This document shows positions 25,850 to 34,383 of a stretch of 64,000 nt of DNA, piece by piece. Position 1 is the stretch's first letter; each line of letters starts with the position of its first letter. Source of the DNA: an uncultured Lachnospiraceae bacterium (lineage in GTDB: Bacteria; Bacillota; Clostridia; Lachnospirales; Lachnospiraceae); contig CAJUBE010000019.1 in assembly GCA_910584725.1 (NCBI GenBank), forward strand, positions 17,575 through 81,574, given 5' to 3'. Below the pieces are notes generated by a model. It was not told where the DNA came from. It saw only the letters and a list, made by a program, of their open reading frames with translations, and ran no database searches. The translations under genes and the position numbers were made by a program.

Positions 25850-25911
25850 CAAACTTTACATTTCAGATGTCTAAACTTTACATTTCCAGCAGTTTTCCTC
25901 CAAACTTTACA
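25850..25911. promoter_or_regulatory. Three direct repeats, putative LytTR operator
   Basis: CAAACTTTACA at 25850-25860, TAAACTTTACA at 25872-25882 and CAAACTTTACA at 25901-25911 (minus strand TGTAAAGTTTG). The first two are 22 bases apart, two helical turns, as expected for LytTR dimers; the third is 29 bases further. The array lies between the divergent regulator operon and the ABC exporter, so it could control both. Confidence 0.65.
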
Positions 25912-26051
25912 GGCGGACTGTCAGAAATGAGAACTGTTTTTTGCAGGCGGTGTATTTGTGGTATGGTCAATTTGCGGTAAAAAAGCTGCAGATGATGCGC
26001 CGGGCGGGAGAAAGCTGTCTTTCATTCCGGCAGTAAAAGGAGGAAACAGAT

Positions 26052-26792
26052 ATGCTGTATGTAAAACAACTCTTCAAATCTTATGAGGCGGGGAAAAACA
26101 AATATGAAGTGCTGAAAGGAATCGATTTCCATGTGGCGCAGGGGGAGTTTGTGGCGGTCATGGGTCCGTCGGGCTCCGGCAAGACGACGCTGTTAAACTG
26201 CATTTCCTGCTACATTCCCTTTGATAAGGGGAATATCAAGCTGGGAGGCGTGGAGCTTGCGGGCATGAACGAGGAGGAGCTGGCAAGAGTCAGAAATACG
26301 AAGATCGGGTTTGTGTTTCAGGACTTTATGCTCTTAGACGGGCTGACCATCCGGGAAAATATTCTGGTGCCGCGCATTGTGCAGGGAGAGGTACCGGGGG
26401 AAGCGGAAAAGCTGGCGGACCAGCTCGCGGCAATGTTCGGGATCGGGCACATCTTAAACAAATACCCGGCGGAAATTTCCGGCGGCGAGAAACAGCGGGC
26501 GGCGGTGGCGCGGAGTCTGATCAACAATCCGCTGATCATTCTTGCCGACGAGCCTACCGGGAATCTGGATTCCAAGTCCAGCCGGGCAGTGATCGAGACG
26601 TTTATCAACGCGAAACAGAAAATGAATGCCACCATCTTTATGGTGACCCACGACAGCTTTGCGGCGTCTTTCTGTGACCGGGTAATTCTGTTAAAGGACG
26701 GGACAATTTACAGGCAGCTTGAAAAATGGGAGGATCGAAGCGTATTTCAGGATCAACTGTTAGACGCCATAAAGGAGATGAGCGTAGCGTGA
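26052..26792 (+). CDS. ABC transporter ATP-binding protein (Bce/MacB type)
   Basis: 246 residues. Walker A is GPSGSGKTTLLN, Q-loop FVFQDFMLLDGLT, signature ISGGEKQRAAVARSL, Walker B IILADEPTGNLDSKS, and the switch His in VTHDS. It is paired with the large FtsX-type permease that follows. AAAGGAGGAAACAG precedes the start. The last codons GTA GCG TGA coincide with the left end of repeat copy C (TAGCGTGA), so the stop is repeat-derived. Probable target of the LytTR system upstream. Confidence 0.92.
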   Translation: MLYVKQLFKSYEAGKNKYEVLKGIDFHVAQGEFVAVMGPSGSGKTTLLNCISCYIPFDKGNIKLGGVELAGMNEEELARVRNTKIGFVFQDFMLLDGLTIRENILVPRIVQGEVPGEAEKLADQLAAMFGIGHILNKYPAEISGGEKQRAAVARSLINNPLIILADEPTGNLDSKSSRAVIETFINAKQKMNATIFMVTHDSFAASFCDRVILLKDGTIYRQLEKWEDRSVFQDQLLDAIKEMSVA

Positions 26793-26929
26793 AAAGTGCT
26801 TCTAAAGACGTCCCGCCATAGGACGGGACGCCAAGAAGCACTAAGTTTCACGCAGGAGAATGCCTGAAATACGGCATTCTCCGCATTGATTTGAGATTCC
26901 GCTATGCGGAATCATGGCGGTTAGCGTGA
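26785..26929 (+). repeat. Dispersed hairpin repeat, copy C
   Basis: Full copy inside the ATPase-permease operon. It starts TAGCGTGAAAAGTGCTTCT and pairs with AGAAGCACTAAGTTTCACGC; the cap of this stem is a separate GC hairpin GACGTCCCGCC/GGACGGGACGCC unlike copies A, B and D. The GGAGAATGCC/GGCATTCTCC and GATTCCGC/GCGGAATC hairpins and the tail GGCGGTTAGCGTGA follow. Confidence 0.9.
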
Positions 26930-27000
26930 GGTGTGTAAGAAGAACTTCTAAAGATGTCCCGTCATTGGACGGAACATCAAGAAGTTCTAAATCTTACACC
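26930..27000 (+). repeat. Extra long hairpin following repeat copy C
   Basis: A 71-base nearly perfect hairpin: GGTGTGTAAGAAGAACTTCT pairs with AGAAGTTCTAAATCTTACACC, with an inner GATGTCCCGTC/GACGGAACATC stem. It copies the layout of the first module of copy C with different bases, and ends 2 bases before the permease ribosome site AGGAGGG. Confidence 0.8.
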
Positions 27001-27015
27001 ATAGGAGGGTATGAT

Positions 27016-29127
27016 ATGACTTCAACAATAAATATGAGACAGATGGAACAGAAATTGCAGCGGGCGGACAGGAAACAGTCGCGGCTCTATCTGTTCTGCA
27101 ATTTTATGGCGCTGATGATCATTTCGGCGTATTCTGCGCTGATGCTCTCGCCAACGGTGCAGAAGGTATTCCCGGAGGGCGGCGACAGCCGGAAACAAAT
27201 GTACATGATCTTTGTGATGACGCTGTTGGGGTGCGTGGTTTTTACGATCTATGCGCTTGGGTTGTTTTTCCGGCATAAGTCGAGGCAGCTCGGCGTTCTG
27301 ATGGCGCTGGGCGCGTCCAGAAAGCGGCTTGCGCCGGGACTGTATCGGGAAGTGATTTTGCTGAGCGGTGTGTCCGCTATATTGGGAACGGCAGCAGGCT
27401 TTCCCTTTGTGTGGGTGATCTGGCACGCGTTCCGGCTGTTCCTTGTGGACAGTTCAGATATGGTGCTCACCTTTGATTTCAGATGCCTGTTTATCTCCCT
27501 GCTGTTTTTGCTTCTGGTGGTTGGATTCGCCGGTCTGACGGCATGGCGGTATCTGAAAAAAACGAACATTATGGAAGTGATCAGAGAGGAGCATATCAAC
27601 GAGCCTGTGAAGGAGCTTGGCAGATGGTGCGGGCCTGTGGGTTTTCTGGTACTGCTTGCAGGCGCTGTGCTGGGGTACGGCGCGCCCTGGGCGTGCATTG
27701 CGTGGTTTTCCGCGTACCCGCCGGCTTGGGTGAGTGTGCTCTATGCACCCGTGTTTGTTGGACTTTACATGATCATGCTGCACACGGTGGTACACGGCTG
27801 GAAAAGTCATCGCAAGAATCCATACAAGAATATCATTTCCCGCAGCATGATGAAATTTCAGGGAAAACAGACGGTCAACAATCTGCTGGTGGTAACGCTT
27901 CTGATTGCAGGCGGATGCTTTGCGATTTTCTATCTGCCGACTAACGGTATTGCGGCGGTATTGCGCTATGCGTCCCTGCCCTATGATTATTTCTACAAAT
28001 ATCAGGCGGATCAGAATGTGCCTGACAGGACTAAGATCGAAGCCCTTGGCAGAGAATATGCTCTTTCTTTAAAAGACTGGAACGAGTGCGATTATGTCAC
28101 TTTGGGAATGGGCGGTATGACTAGGATTGAGGAGGAAGACAGTCTGCGTTTTCATGACGAATATGTCCCTATGCAGCAGGAGGCAATGGTACTTTCCGAA
28201 GACGCTTATCGGATGATTACCGGACAGGAAGTGGACGTGGAGCCGGGCACTTATCGGTGCGTGACCGATCAGGAGGAAACTTCCCTCTATGTCAATAACT
28301 CCGCAAAGGAGATCACCAATATGACGACAAGGAAGGTGCTTGCCACAGAGTTTGCGGGATACCTGCACTATGATCTTCTCGCGGAGGAGATTCCCTGCTG
28401 TGTGCTAGACAGTGCGGACTATGACCTGATATCCGAGGGGCTGACGGACGACTGGCGGGGGCGTTTTGTGGCATTTAATGTGGACGGAAAGGACTCCTAT
28501 CCCTTTGCCAATGCCCTCTTTCGTCTCTTCGTATCGTCCTTTGATGAATCCTGCGAGCGCCCTTCCTACTATGACCGGGTACAGAAAATCAGGGAAAACG
28601 AGGAAGGAAAAGAATATTGGGGCGACACGGATGATATGACGACGATTCGTTATGAAATGGCGGACTCCTTTATGTTCCGAAACTTTTGGGTTTATATGCC
28701 GAATTTTCGCATTTTGAATCAAAATGATTATCTGCGCAACATGGCGGTCATGTTCATGATGTTCCTTTTTATCTTCATCGTGTGCATGATTACGGCGCTG
28801 GTGGTGTGCTATACCCGCTGTCAGAGCATTGCCCTCAATAACCGCTACATTTTTGACGATCTGAAGAAACTGGGGGCTTCGCCTGCCTTTTTGGATAAAG
28901 AAGTGCGCAGCCAGTGTACCAATGTCTTTAAGATGCCTGCATTGGTGGGCACTATCGCCATGTTCCTGTTGTATGCCATGATCCTCTACGCGAACGACGG
29001 CAGGCTGCTTAAGCCGGAATGGGCGGCGATGGGTCTGTGCCTGTGCGTCATTGTGGTGATCGGCGGGGTGATTTACGCGGTGTACCGCTCTACGGTGAAA
29101 GCGATTAAGGGGCAGCTTCAAATTTAA
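27016..29127 (+). CDS. FtsX-like ABC transporter permease
   Basis: 703 residues. A first helix near 27-45 and three more at ~70-215 form an FtsX core; the motif LGVLMALGASRKRLAPGL matches FtsX. Helices near 230-280 and ~315-340 are followed by a large extracytoplasmic domain (about 345-590) and three C-terminal helices (IFDDLKKLGASPAFLDKEV). This is the BceB/YxdM layout for peptide antibiotic defence. ATG 27016 follows AGGAGGG; the in-frame upstream ATG at 26914 lies in repeat sequence and is rejected. The 3' end overlaps the convergent AraC gene by 23 bases. Confidence 0.9.
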   Translation: MTSTINMRQMEQKLQRADRKQSRLYLFCNFMALMIISAYSALMLSPTVQKVFPEGGDSRKQMYMIFVMTLLGCVVFTIYALGLFFRHKSRQLGVLMALGASRKRLAPGLYREVILLSGVSAILGTAAGFPFVWVIWHAFRLFLVDSSDMVLTFDFRCLFISLLFLLLVVGFAGLTAWRYLKKTNIMEVIREEHINEPVKELGRWCGPVGFLVLLAGAVLGYGAPWACIAWFSAYPPAWVSVLYAPVFVGLYMIMLHTVVHGWKSHRKNPYKNIISRSMMKFQGKQTVNNLLVVTLLIAGGCFAIFYLPTNGIAAVLRYASLPYDYFYKYQADQNVPDRTKIEALGREYALSLKDWNECDYVTLGMGGMTRIEEEDSLRFHDEYVPMQQEAMVLSEDAYRMITGQEVDVEPGTYRCVTDQEETSLYVNNSAKEITNMTTRKVLATEFAGYLHYDLLAEEIPCCVLDSADYDLISEGLTDDWRGRFVAFNVDGKDSYPFANALFRLFVSSFDESCERPSYYDRVQKIRENEEGKEYWGDTDDMTTIRYEMADSFMFRNFWVYMPNFRILNQNDYLRNMAVMFMMFLFIFIVCMITALVVCYTRCQSIALNNRYIFDDLKKLGASPAFLDKEVRSQCTNVFKMPALVGTIAMFLLYAMILYANDGRLLKPEWAAMGLCLCVIVVIGGVIYAVYRSTVKAIKGQLQI

Positions 29128-30016
29128 GATTTTGGTTTCTGTACTCCCGTGGCGTGCAGTTGTAAAAACGCTTGAACATTTTGGCGAAATGGCTCTGGCT
29201 GTCAAAGCCGCAGAGCGTTCCGATCTCTGAAATACTGGCGGCAGGATTTGTAAGTAACAGTTCAGCTCCCCGCATGACCCGGTATTTTAATACATACTGG
29301 ATGGGGGAGAGCTGGATTGTTTTTTGAAAACAGCGCAGGCACTCCCTCTCGCTGATACCGGCTTCTTTCGCGATATCCGACACGGAAATGGGGGCAGCAA
29401 AATTTTTGTGGATATAGGTAAGTATTTTGCTGATGCGGAGGTTGTCCTGATTGGGCGCTGCTTTCTGTAAATCCATCTGCGGTGCAAACGTCTGATACAG
29501 GAAAAGACAGATGCGGGACAGGTTTTCCCGCACGGTAAATTCAAAGCCGTATTCATCCGCGGCAAGCGCGTCAAAGGCGCGGCAAAACAGCTCCGCCGCT
29601 TCTTCACCTGAATCCGCGCTTATGTAAAAGCAGGAAAAGGCGGGGCAGGCTGTGAGAGGGGATATATATTTTTTAGAGAAGACAGAATCTTCTTTTCCGC
29701 TGATGAGCGCCGGGCTGAAAACGAGGGAATGCAGGGTACCCTCCGGGGCTGCCGTCGCGTAATGGACGATATTGGCATTGATGACGAGACAGTCCCCTTT
29801 TTTTAACAGAAAGGATTGGGAGGGTATCCGCACCTCGATCTGCCCGCTTTCTATGTATATGATTTCTATTTCTTCATGCCAGTGCCACGGAATACTGTCT
29901 TCCGGTCTGTCTGTGTGGCGGGATGCGTACCCGGCGCAGGGGAACGCAAGGCTGCCGTGGGGCTGCAGCTCTTTTGACACGCTGTTTAAGTTGAGTCCGC
30001 ATTCTTGTAATGCCAT
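29105..30016 (-). CDS. AraC family transcriptional regulator
   Basis: 303 residues, normal length. An N-terminal cupin sensor (IPWHWHEEIEIIYIESGQIEV ... KKGDCLVINANIVHYA, about 40-90) is joined to two C-terminal helix-turn-helix motifs (ISVSDIAKEAGISERECLRCFQ and SISEIGTLCGFDSQSHFAKMFK), with the ending TPREYRN. AGGAGG precedes the start. It is divergent from the MFS gene at 30222, with an inverted repeat between them, so the MFS gene is a plausible target. Confidence 0.92.
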   Translation of the reverse strand: MALQECGLNLNSVSKELQPHGSLAFPCAGYASRHTDRPEDSIPWHWHEEIEIIYIESGQIEVRIPSQSFLLKKGDCLVINANIVHYATAAPEGTLHSLVFSPALISGKEDSVFSKKYISPLTACPAFSCFYISADSGEEAAELFCRAFDALAADEYGFEFTVRENLSRICLFLYQTFAPQMDLQKAAPNQDNLRISKILTYIHKNFAAPISVSDIAKEAGISERECLRCFQKTIQLSPIQYVLKYRVMRGAELLLTNPAASISEIGTLCGFDSQSHFAKMFKRFYNCTPREYRNQNLKFEAAP

Positions 30017-30047
30017 TTGGCTGTCCTCCTGATTTTATTCCCGTGTG

Positions 30048-30083
30048 CCATGTTCTGATTATGCGCTGCGCAATCGGAACATG
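30048..30083. promoter_or_regulatory. Inverted repeat between divergent AraC and MFS genes
   Basis: CCATGTTCTGATT and AATCGGAACATGG form 13 paired positions (one G-T) around ATGCGCTGCG. It may be an operator; no T-run follows, so it is not a standard terminator. Confidence 0.4.
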
Positions 30084-30221
30084 GAGCGCTGGGTTTTACA
30101 TCTGACGACATAGGTATCGGTATGTCTGGCGGTTTTGTTATATTATATGTCTGAAAACGAGTTGTATCAAGTGCCTGTTGACGGTATTCTTTTAATAAGG
30201 AAAAAACAGGAGGGCGATACG

Positions 30222-31406
30222 ATGTTTCAACTATTGCTTGTGATTATTTATCTGGCTTTTATCAGTCTGGGGCTTCCGGACTCTCTTTTGGGCGCTGCGT
30301 GGCCGGTCATGTACCGGGAATTTTCCGTGCCGATTTCCTATGCGGGCGGCATTTCCATGATTATCGCGGCAGGAACCATTGTTTCCAGCTTACAGAGCGA
30401 CCGGCTGACGAAAAAGCTGGGAACGGGAAAGGTGACGGCTTTCAGCGTGCTTATGACGGCGGTGGCTCTGTTCGGATTTTCTGTCAGCCACAGTTATGTG
30501 GCGTTATGCCTTTGGGCAGTTCCTTATGGGCTGGGCGCCGGGAGCGTGGACGCGTCCTTAAACAATTATGTGGCGCTTCACTATGCGAGCAGGCATATGA
30601 GCTGGCTCCATTGTATGTGGGGTGTGGGGGCGTCCCTTGGTCCCTATATTATGGGATATGCGCTGACGGGCGGACAGGGCTGGAACATGGGGTACCGCTA
30701 TATCGCCATTTTGCAGATTGGACTGACCGCCATTTTGCTTTTCAGCCTGCCTTTGTGGAAAAAACAGACGGCGGGTGAAGCGGAAATGTCCGGGGAGGAG
30801 AGTGCGAAACCGCTCTCGCTGGGGCAGATTTTTAAGATACCGGGAGCAAAAGAAATCATGGTGACATTTTTCTGTTACTGTGCGCTGGAGCAGACGGCAG
30901 GACTGTGGGCGAGCAGCTACCTTGTATTGCAGCGCGGACTTTCGGCGGAAACGGCGGCAGGGTTTGCCAGCTTGTTCTATATCGGGATTACGGCGGGGAG
31001 AGCCATTGGCGGGTTTTTGACGCTAAAATTAAATGATACCCAGATGATACGGCTGGGACAGGGGTTAATCTTGTGCGGCATTGTGTTTCTGTTCCTGCCG
31101 TTTGGGGAGATAACAGCCTTGACTGGATTGGTCATTACGGGTCTGGGATGTGCGCCCATTTACCCTTCTGTCATACATTCCACGCCGGCGCATTTCGGGG
31201 CGGATAAGTCGCAGGCTGTAATCGGGGTGCAGATGGCATCCGCCTATGTGGGGACCTGCCTTATGCCGCCTGTGTTCGGGTTTCTGGCGAACCATATCGG
31301 TGCGTTTCTGTATCCGGTATTTCTGCTGGCAATACTGGTTCTCATGGCTGTGATGCACGAGAGGATGCTGTCCGCCGTAGGAAAAAATAAAGACCGCATA
31401 GTATGA
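30222..31406 (+). CDS. MFS transporter (FucP/sugar-type)
   Basis: 394 residues with about 12 hydrophobic segments. LGLPDSLLGAAWP in TM1 and GLGAGSVDASLNNYVA in TM4-5 resemble the FucP/YcaD-like MFS branch found in gut Clostridia. The central loop (~195-215) is charged. ATG 30222 follows AGGAGGG; an in-frame extension to 30135 lacks a site. The substrate is unknown; control by the divergent AraC protein is suggested by layout. Confidence 0.85.
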   Translation: MFQLLLVIIYLAFISLGLPDSLLGAAWPVMYREFSVPISYAGGISMIIAAGTIVSSLQSDRLTKKLGTGKVTAFSVLMTAVALFGFSVSHSYVALCLWAVPYGLGAGSVDASLNNYVALHYASRHMSWLHCMWGVGASLGPYIMGYALTGGQGWNMGYRYIAILQIGLTAILLFSLPLWKKQTAGEAEMSGEESAKPLSLGQIFKIPGAKEIMVTFFCYCALEQTAGLWASSYLVLQRGLSAETAAGFASLFYIGITAGRAIGGFLTLKLNDTQMIRLGQGLILCGIVFLFLPFGEITALTGLVITGLGCAPIYPSVIHSTPAHFGADKSQAVIGVQMASAYVGTCLMPPVFGFLANHIGAFLYPVFLLAILVLMAVMHERMLSAVGKNKDRIV

Positions 31407-31536
31407 AATGAAATGGAGTCGGGTGGTTTTCATTTTATGGATTAATGGAAATGTATTTGCGGCGGATTTCGTGAGTTATCGGATAAATGGAGAATGAAGG
31501 AAAGAAAAGGCATGGATGCCGGATGGGAGGTTTCCT

Positions 31537-32451
31537 GTGATAGATTTACACATGCACAGCAGATACAGCGATGATGGGGAATACACGCCCTCCGAGCTGG
31601 TGGAACAGTGCGCGGCGGCAGGCGTCCGTATCATGTCGGTGACGGATCATAACTGTGCGAAAGCAAATGAGGAGGCGCAGAGGGCAGCGGAGGAAAAAGG
31701 GATACGGTATATTCCGGGCATCGAGATTGACTGCACCTTTGAGCGGGTAAGCTTTCATGTGCTGGGATATGGTATTGACTATCAGAGCAGAGACTTTGAA
31801 GAAATCGAAAAGAATGTGGCGGATCAGAGCGCGAAGGCTTCTCTGGAGAGGCTGGAAAAAACGCGGGCATTAGGGTTTACCCGGATTGCGGAAAAGGATT
31901 TGCTGGCGTTGTCGGAAAATAATTACTGGCAGAAAAGCTGGACGGGCGAGATGTTTGCTGAGGCTCTGCTGGCAATGCCGGAGTATGCGGGGCATCCGCT
32001 TTTACAGCCCTACCGCCCCGGCGGGGAAAGAAGCGACAACCCTTACGTCAATTTTTATTGGGACTATTATTCGCAGGGGAAACCGTGCTATGCGAAGACG
32101 GATTATCCGGCGATGGAGGAAATCATTGATACGATTCACCGAAATCACGGCGCGGCTGTTCTGGCGCATCCCGGCGTAAACTTAAAAGGGAAAGAGGATA
32201 TGCTGGAAGACATTTGCAGACTGGGGCTTGATGGGATCGAGGCGTTTTCCAGTTACCACAGCCCGGAGCAGGCGGAAAAGTTTTACCGTGCGGCAAATGA
32301 ACATCATGTATTTGTCACTTGCGGAAGCGATTATCATGGGAAGACGAAACCGTCCATTGCGATTGGACAGCATGGGGGTACGGGGGCGGTGTGGTATCAT
32401 TCCAGTACCGCTGACGGCGGTAAATCGAAGAGTACGGAGGACAGAAATTGA
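31537..32451 (+). CDS. PHP-domain metal-dependent phosphoesterase
   Basis: 304 residues of the polymerase-and-histidinol-phosphatase family. Metal-binding motifs are IDLHMHSRYSDDG at the start, VTDHNC, PGIEIDC, AVLAHPGVNL and CGSDYHGK near the end. Relatives hydrolyse 3',5'-nucleotide bisphosphates or similar phosphate esters. GTG at 31537 follows GGGAGG at 6 bases and places the family start (V/M-I-D-L-H) at residue 1; ATG 31516 is a weaker choice. Overlaps the next gene by 4 bases. Confidence 0.88.
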   Translation: MIDLHMHSRYSDDGEYTPSELVEQCAAAGVRIMSVTDHNCAKANEEAQRAAEEKGIRYIPGIEIDCTFERVSFHVLGYGIDYQSRDFEEIEKNVADQSAKASLERLEKTRALGFTRIAEKDLLALSENNYWQKSWTGEMFAEALLAMPEYAGHPLLQPYRPGGERSDNPYVNFYWDYYSQGKPCYAKTDYPAMEEIIDTIHRNHGAAVLAHPGVNLKGKEDMLEDICRLGLDGIEAFSSYHSPEQAEKFYRAANEHHVFVTCGSDYHGKTKPSIAIGQHGGTGAVWYHSSTADGGKSKSTEDRN

Positions 32452-32789
32452 AAGTTATAGAAATAGCGGACAGAACAGCTCCGTTGATGGAACAATTATT
32501 AATAGTGTGGGAAAACTCCGTAAAGGCGACACATCTCTTTCTGTCGGAGGGCGAAATAGAAAACATTAGGAAGTATGTGCCGCAGGCATTAAAAGAAATC
32601 CCTTTTTTAATCGTTGCGGAAAACGAAGATCAGATTCCTGTCGGATTTATGGGAATTGCAGGGCGGCATCTTGAAATGCTTTTTGTTTACGATGAGGAGA
32701 GAGGGAAGGGATTAGGCATAAGTATTGCTGCGATTTTATATTTTTCATTGCGCACTTTCATTTTTTCTCTGATGCGATTGCCTTTTTAG
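32448..32789 (+). pseudogene. GNAT acetyltransferase truncated at its 3' end
   Basis: About 95 residues of GNAT sequence are intact: MKVIEIADRTAPLMEQLL, then EIPFLIVAENEDQIPVGFMGI, and MLFVYDEERGKGLGISI (acetyl-CoA loop). The conserved C-terminal half, ending in a NPxAxxFYxxxGF motif, is missing; after ~32735 the frame runs into AT-rich unrelated sequence until the stop. TTG at 32448 overlaps the PHP stop. The break coincides with the edge of the TetR-SDR segment, so an insertion or deletion there most likely removed the end. Confidence 0.7.
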
Positions 32790-33519
32790 CCGCCTTAGTC
32801 ATCATTTTCCCGATGAAAAGGGGATGTCTGTAAGAAAACCTTATTTGCGCTGTCTGGATTGCAGAGTGGCAGATCACAAACCGCTTTGACCATATACGGT
32901 CTGCCAGTCCGTATCCAACCTCTTTTGCCTTTGCCATAAATTCTTTTGGAACGGAAACTTCCGATGCTGATTTTGTATCTGTCAACGGCGGATGGAACAA
33001 ATGGAAACTAATTCCATATTCTTCATTTTCTATTTGCAGGCATTTCGCCAATGATTCTATTGCTCCTTTTGAAGCGGCATACGGAGAAATGTTTGCAAAT
33101 CCGGTAACGCCTACTCCCGAACTTGTAAATATAATACGTCCCTTTTTCGCTCTCCGCATATGAGGAAGAACTGTTTTTGCTAATCTCAACGCTCCGAAAT
33201 AATTGACATTCATTACCTTTTGATAAATTTCAAAGTCCGTGTCATGCTCGCTTTCAAAAGTGCATAGACAGGCATTGTGTATTGCAATGTCAATATCTCC
33301 AAAATTTCTGATTGCCTGCAGCACACCATTCTCAATGTCAGAAAGGCTTCTTGCGTCTGCAATGACTGGCTGGAGTGTCTTTTGATACTTTTCTTTTAAT
33401 ATCTCAATTGCATGAATCTGAATATCCAACACCGTTACCGTATTTCCCAATTCCAGTAATCTTTCTACAAGATAATAACCAATCCCTTGATTAGCGCCAA
33501 CAACTAATATATTCGCCAT
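32758..33519 (-). CDS. Short-chain dehydrogenase/reductase
   Basis: 253-residue SDR with a Rossmann start VVGANQGIGYYLVE, adenine-ring motif HNAC (81-84), Ser133/134 in FTSSGV and the catalytic Tyr147-x3-Lys151 in SPYAASKGA. The substrate is unknown. Second gene of the TetR operon (start 5 bases after the TetR stop, site GAGGGC), so it is expected to be induced by the TetR ligand. The gene is visibly more AT-rich than its neighbours, as is the TetR gene, which suggests transfer. Confidence 0.88.
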   Translation of the reverse strand: MANILVVGANQGIGYYLVERLLELGNTVTVLDIQIHAIEILKEKYQKTLQPVIADARSLSDIENGVLQAIRNFGDIDIAIHNACLCTFESEHDTDFEIYQKVMNVNYFGALRLAKTVLPHMRRAKKGRIIFTSSGVGVTGFANISPYAASKGAIESLAKCLQIENEEYGISFHLFHPPLTDTKSASEVSVPKEFMAKAKEVGYGLADRIWSKRFVICHSAIQTAQIRFSYRHPLFIGKMMTKAAKKAIASEKK

Positions 33520-33520
33520 T

Positions 33521-34132
33521 TTATATGCCCTCTATTTCTTTGAAAAAATTGTGGATATGCGCATACGCATTTTCCCGAAAAACCTGTTTGTGTTTATCTG
33601 TCAATGGTCCGCAAAAAAGCCACCGCTGCGTAAAAAGATATATCGGTGCATAAAATTTTAACGATAGATATTTGCTGTCTGTTGCTTTGATTATGCCTAT
33701 TGACATTAACAGAGAAAATACCTTTGTCTGAAAATTTATTGGCTTATCCAATATCCAATAGTCATATATTTTTTGCATTTCATCATTGTGAAAACGTTCA
33801 ATCGAAAGTAATCTCATAATTTTATTGCAATATTCATCCATTAGATATTGTTCAAAAAAGCAATCACAAGTATGCGCAAATAGATTTCCCTCAACTGTTT
33901 TCGGGGAAATCGTTAACGCCTGCTCTAATTGAGTCATGAAACCGGTCGCTATTGATTCAAAATGCCGCAAAAGCTCGTCCAATATTGCCTGCTTATTTTT
34001 GAAATGATAGTAGACAGAGCTTTCTTTGATATCTACTATTTTACAAATATCTCTGATTGAAACCGCAGAAAACCCATTCTGGGAAAATAAATCTAATGCG
34101 ACGTCTAATATTTTTTGCTTTGTTTCATTCAT
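33521..34132 (-). CDS. TetR family transcriptional repressor
   Basis: 203 residues. The N-terminal helix-turn-helix is typical (KQKILDVALDLFSQNGF, VSIRDICKIVDIKESSVYYHFKNKQAIL); the C-terminal ligand domain is not recognisable by eye. It heads the TetR-SDR operon. A consensus promoter 30-60 bases upstream carries two 14-bp palindromes that are inverted copies of each other, the expected self-repression operator. Confidence 0.9.
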   Translation of the reverse strand: MNETKQKILDVALDLFSQNGFSAVSIRDICKIVDIKESSVYYHFKNKQAILDELLRHFESIATGFMTQLEQALTISPKTVEGNLFAHTCDCFFEQYLMDEYCNKIMRLLSIERFHNDEMQKIYDYWILDKPINFQTKVFSLLMSIGIIKATDSKYLSLKFYAPIYLFTQRWLFCGPLTDKHKQVFRENAYAHIHNFFKEIEGI

Positions 34133-34145
34133 TTTATTCCCGCCC

Positions 34146-34193
34146 CTAACAGTTGTTAGATTATATTGTACCTAACAACTGTTAGATTGTCAA
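34146..34193 (-). promoter_or_regulatory. TetR-SDR promoter with two operator palindromes
   Basis: Minus strand: TTGACA (34193-34188), a 17-base spacer, TACAAT (34170-34165). CTAACAGTTGTTAG fills the spacer (34185-34172) and CTAACAACTGTTAG lies just downstream of the -10 (34159-34146). Each is a near-palindrome and they are exact inverted copies. Repressor bound here would block polymerase directly. Confidence 0.75.
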
Positions 34194-34269
34194 TCTATTT
34201 ATTCCATAACCTGTTAGGCTGCTCATATCGAGAAAGCTTCATAGTGCTATGTAATCAGTGATTATGGGT

Positions 34270-34298
34270 TTGTAACAGTAGTTTTGGTGTGATAGAAT
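34270..34298 (+). promoter_or_regulatory. Promoter for the yxeA-like gene
   Basis: TTGTAA, a 17-base spacer and TAGAAT with TG one base before the -10. It lies ~86 bases before the start at 34384. Confidence 0.5.
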
Positions 34299-34383
34299 GT
34301 AAGGTAAACGCAAGGTTTTCACAAGGCGCACGTAAGGCAGGCATGATATCTTATCTTGTAAAAACAGACAGGAGGATATCATT

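Noticed and set aside
26914..27015. In-frame extension of the FtsX permease starting at ATG 26914
   Set aside because: The ATG is the conserved tail of the repeat and the extension is hairpin sequence; AGGAGGG lies just before ATG 27016.
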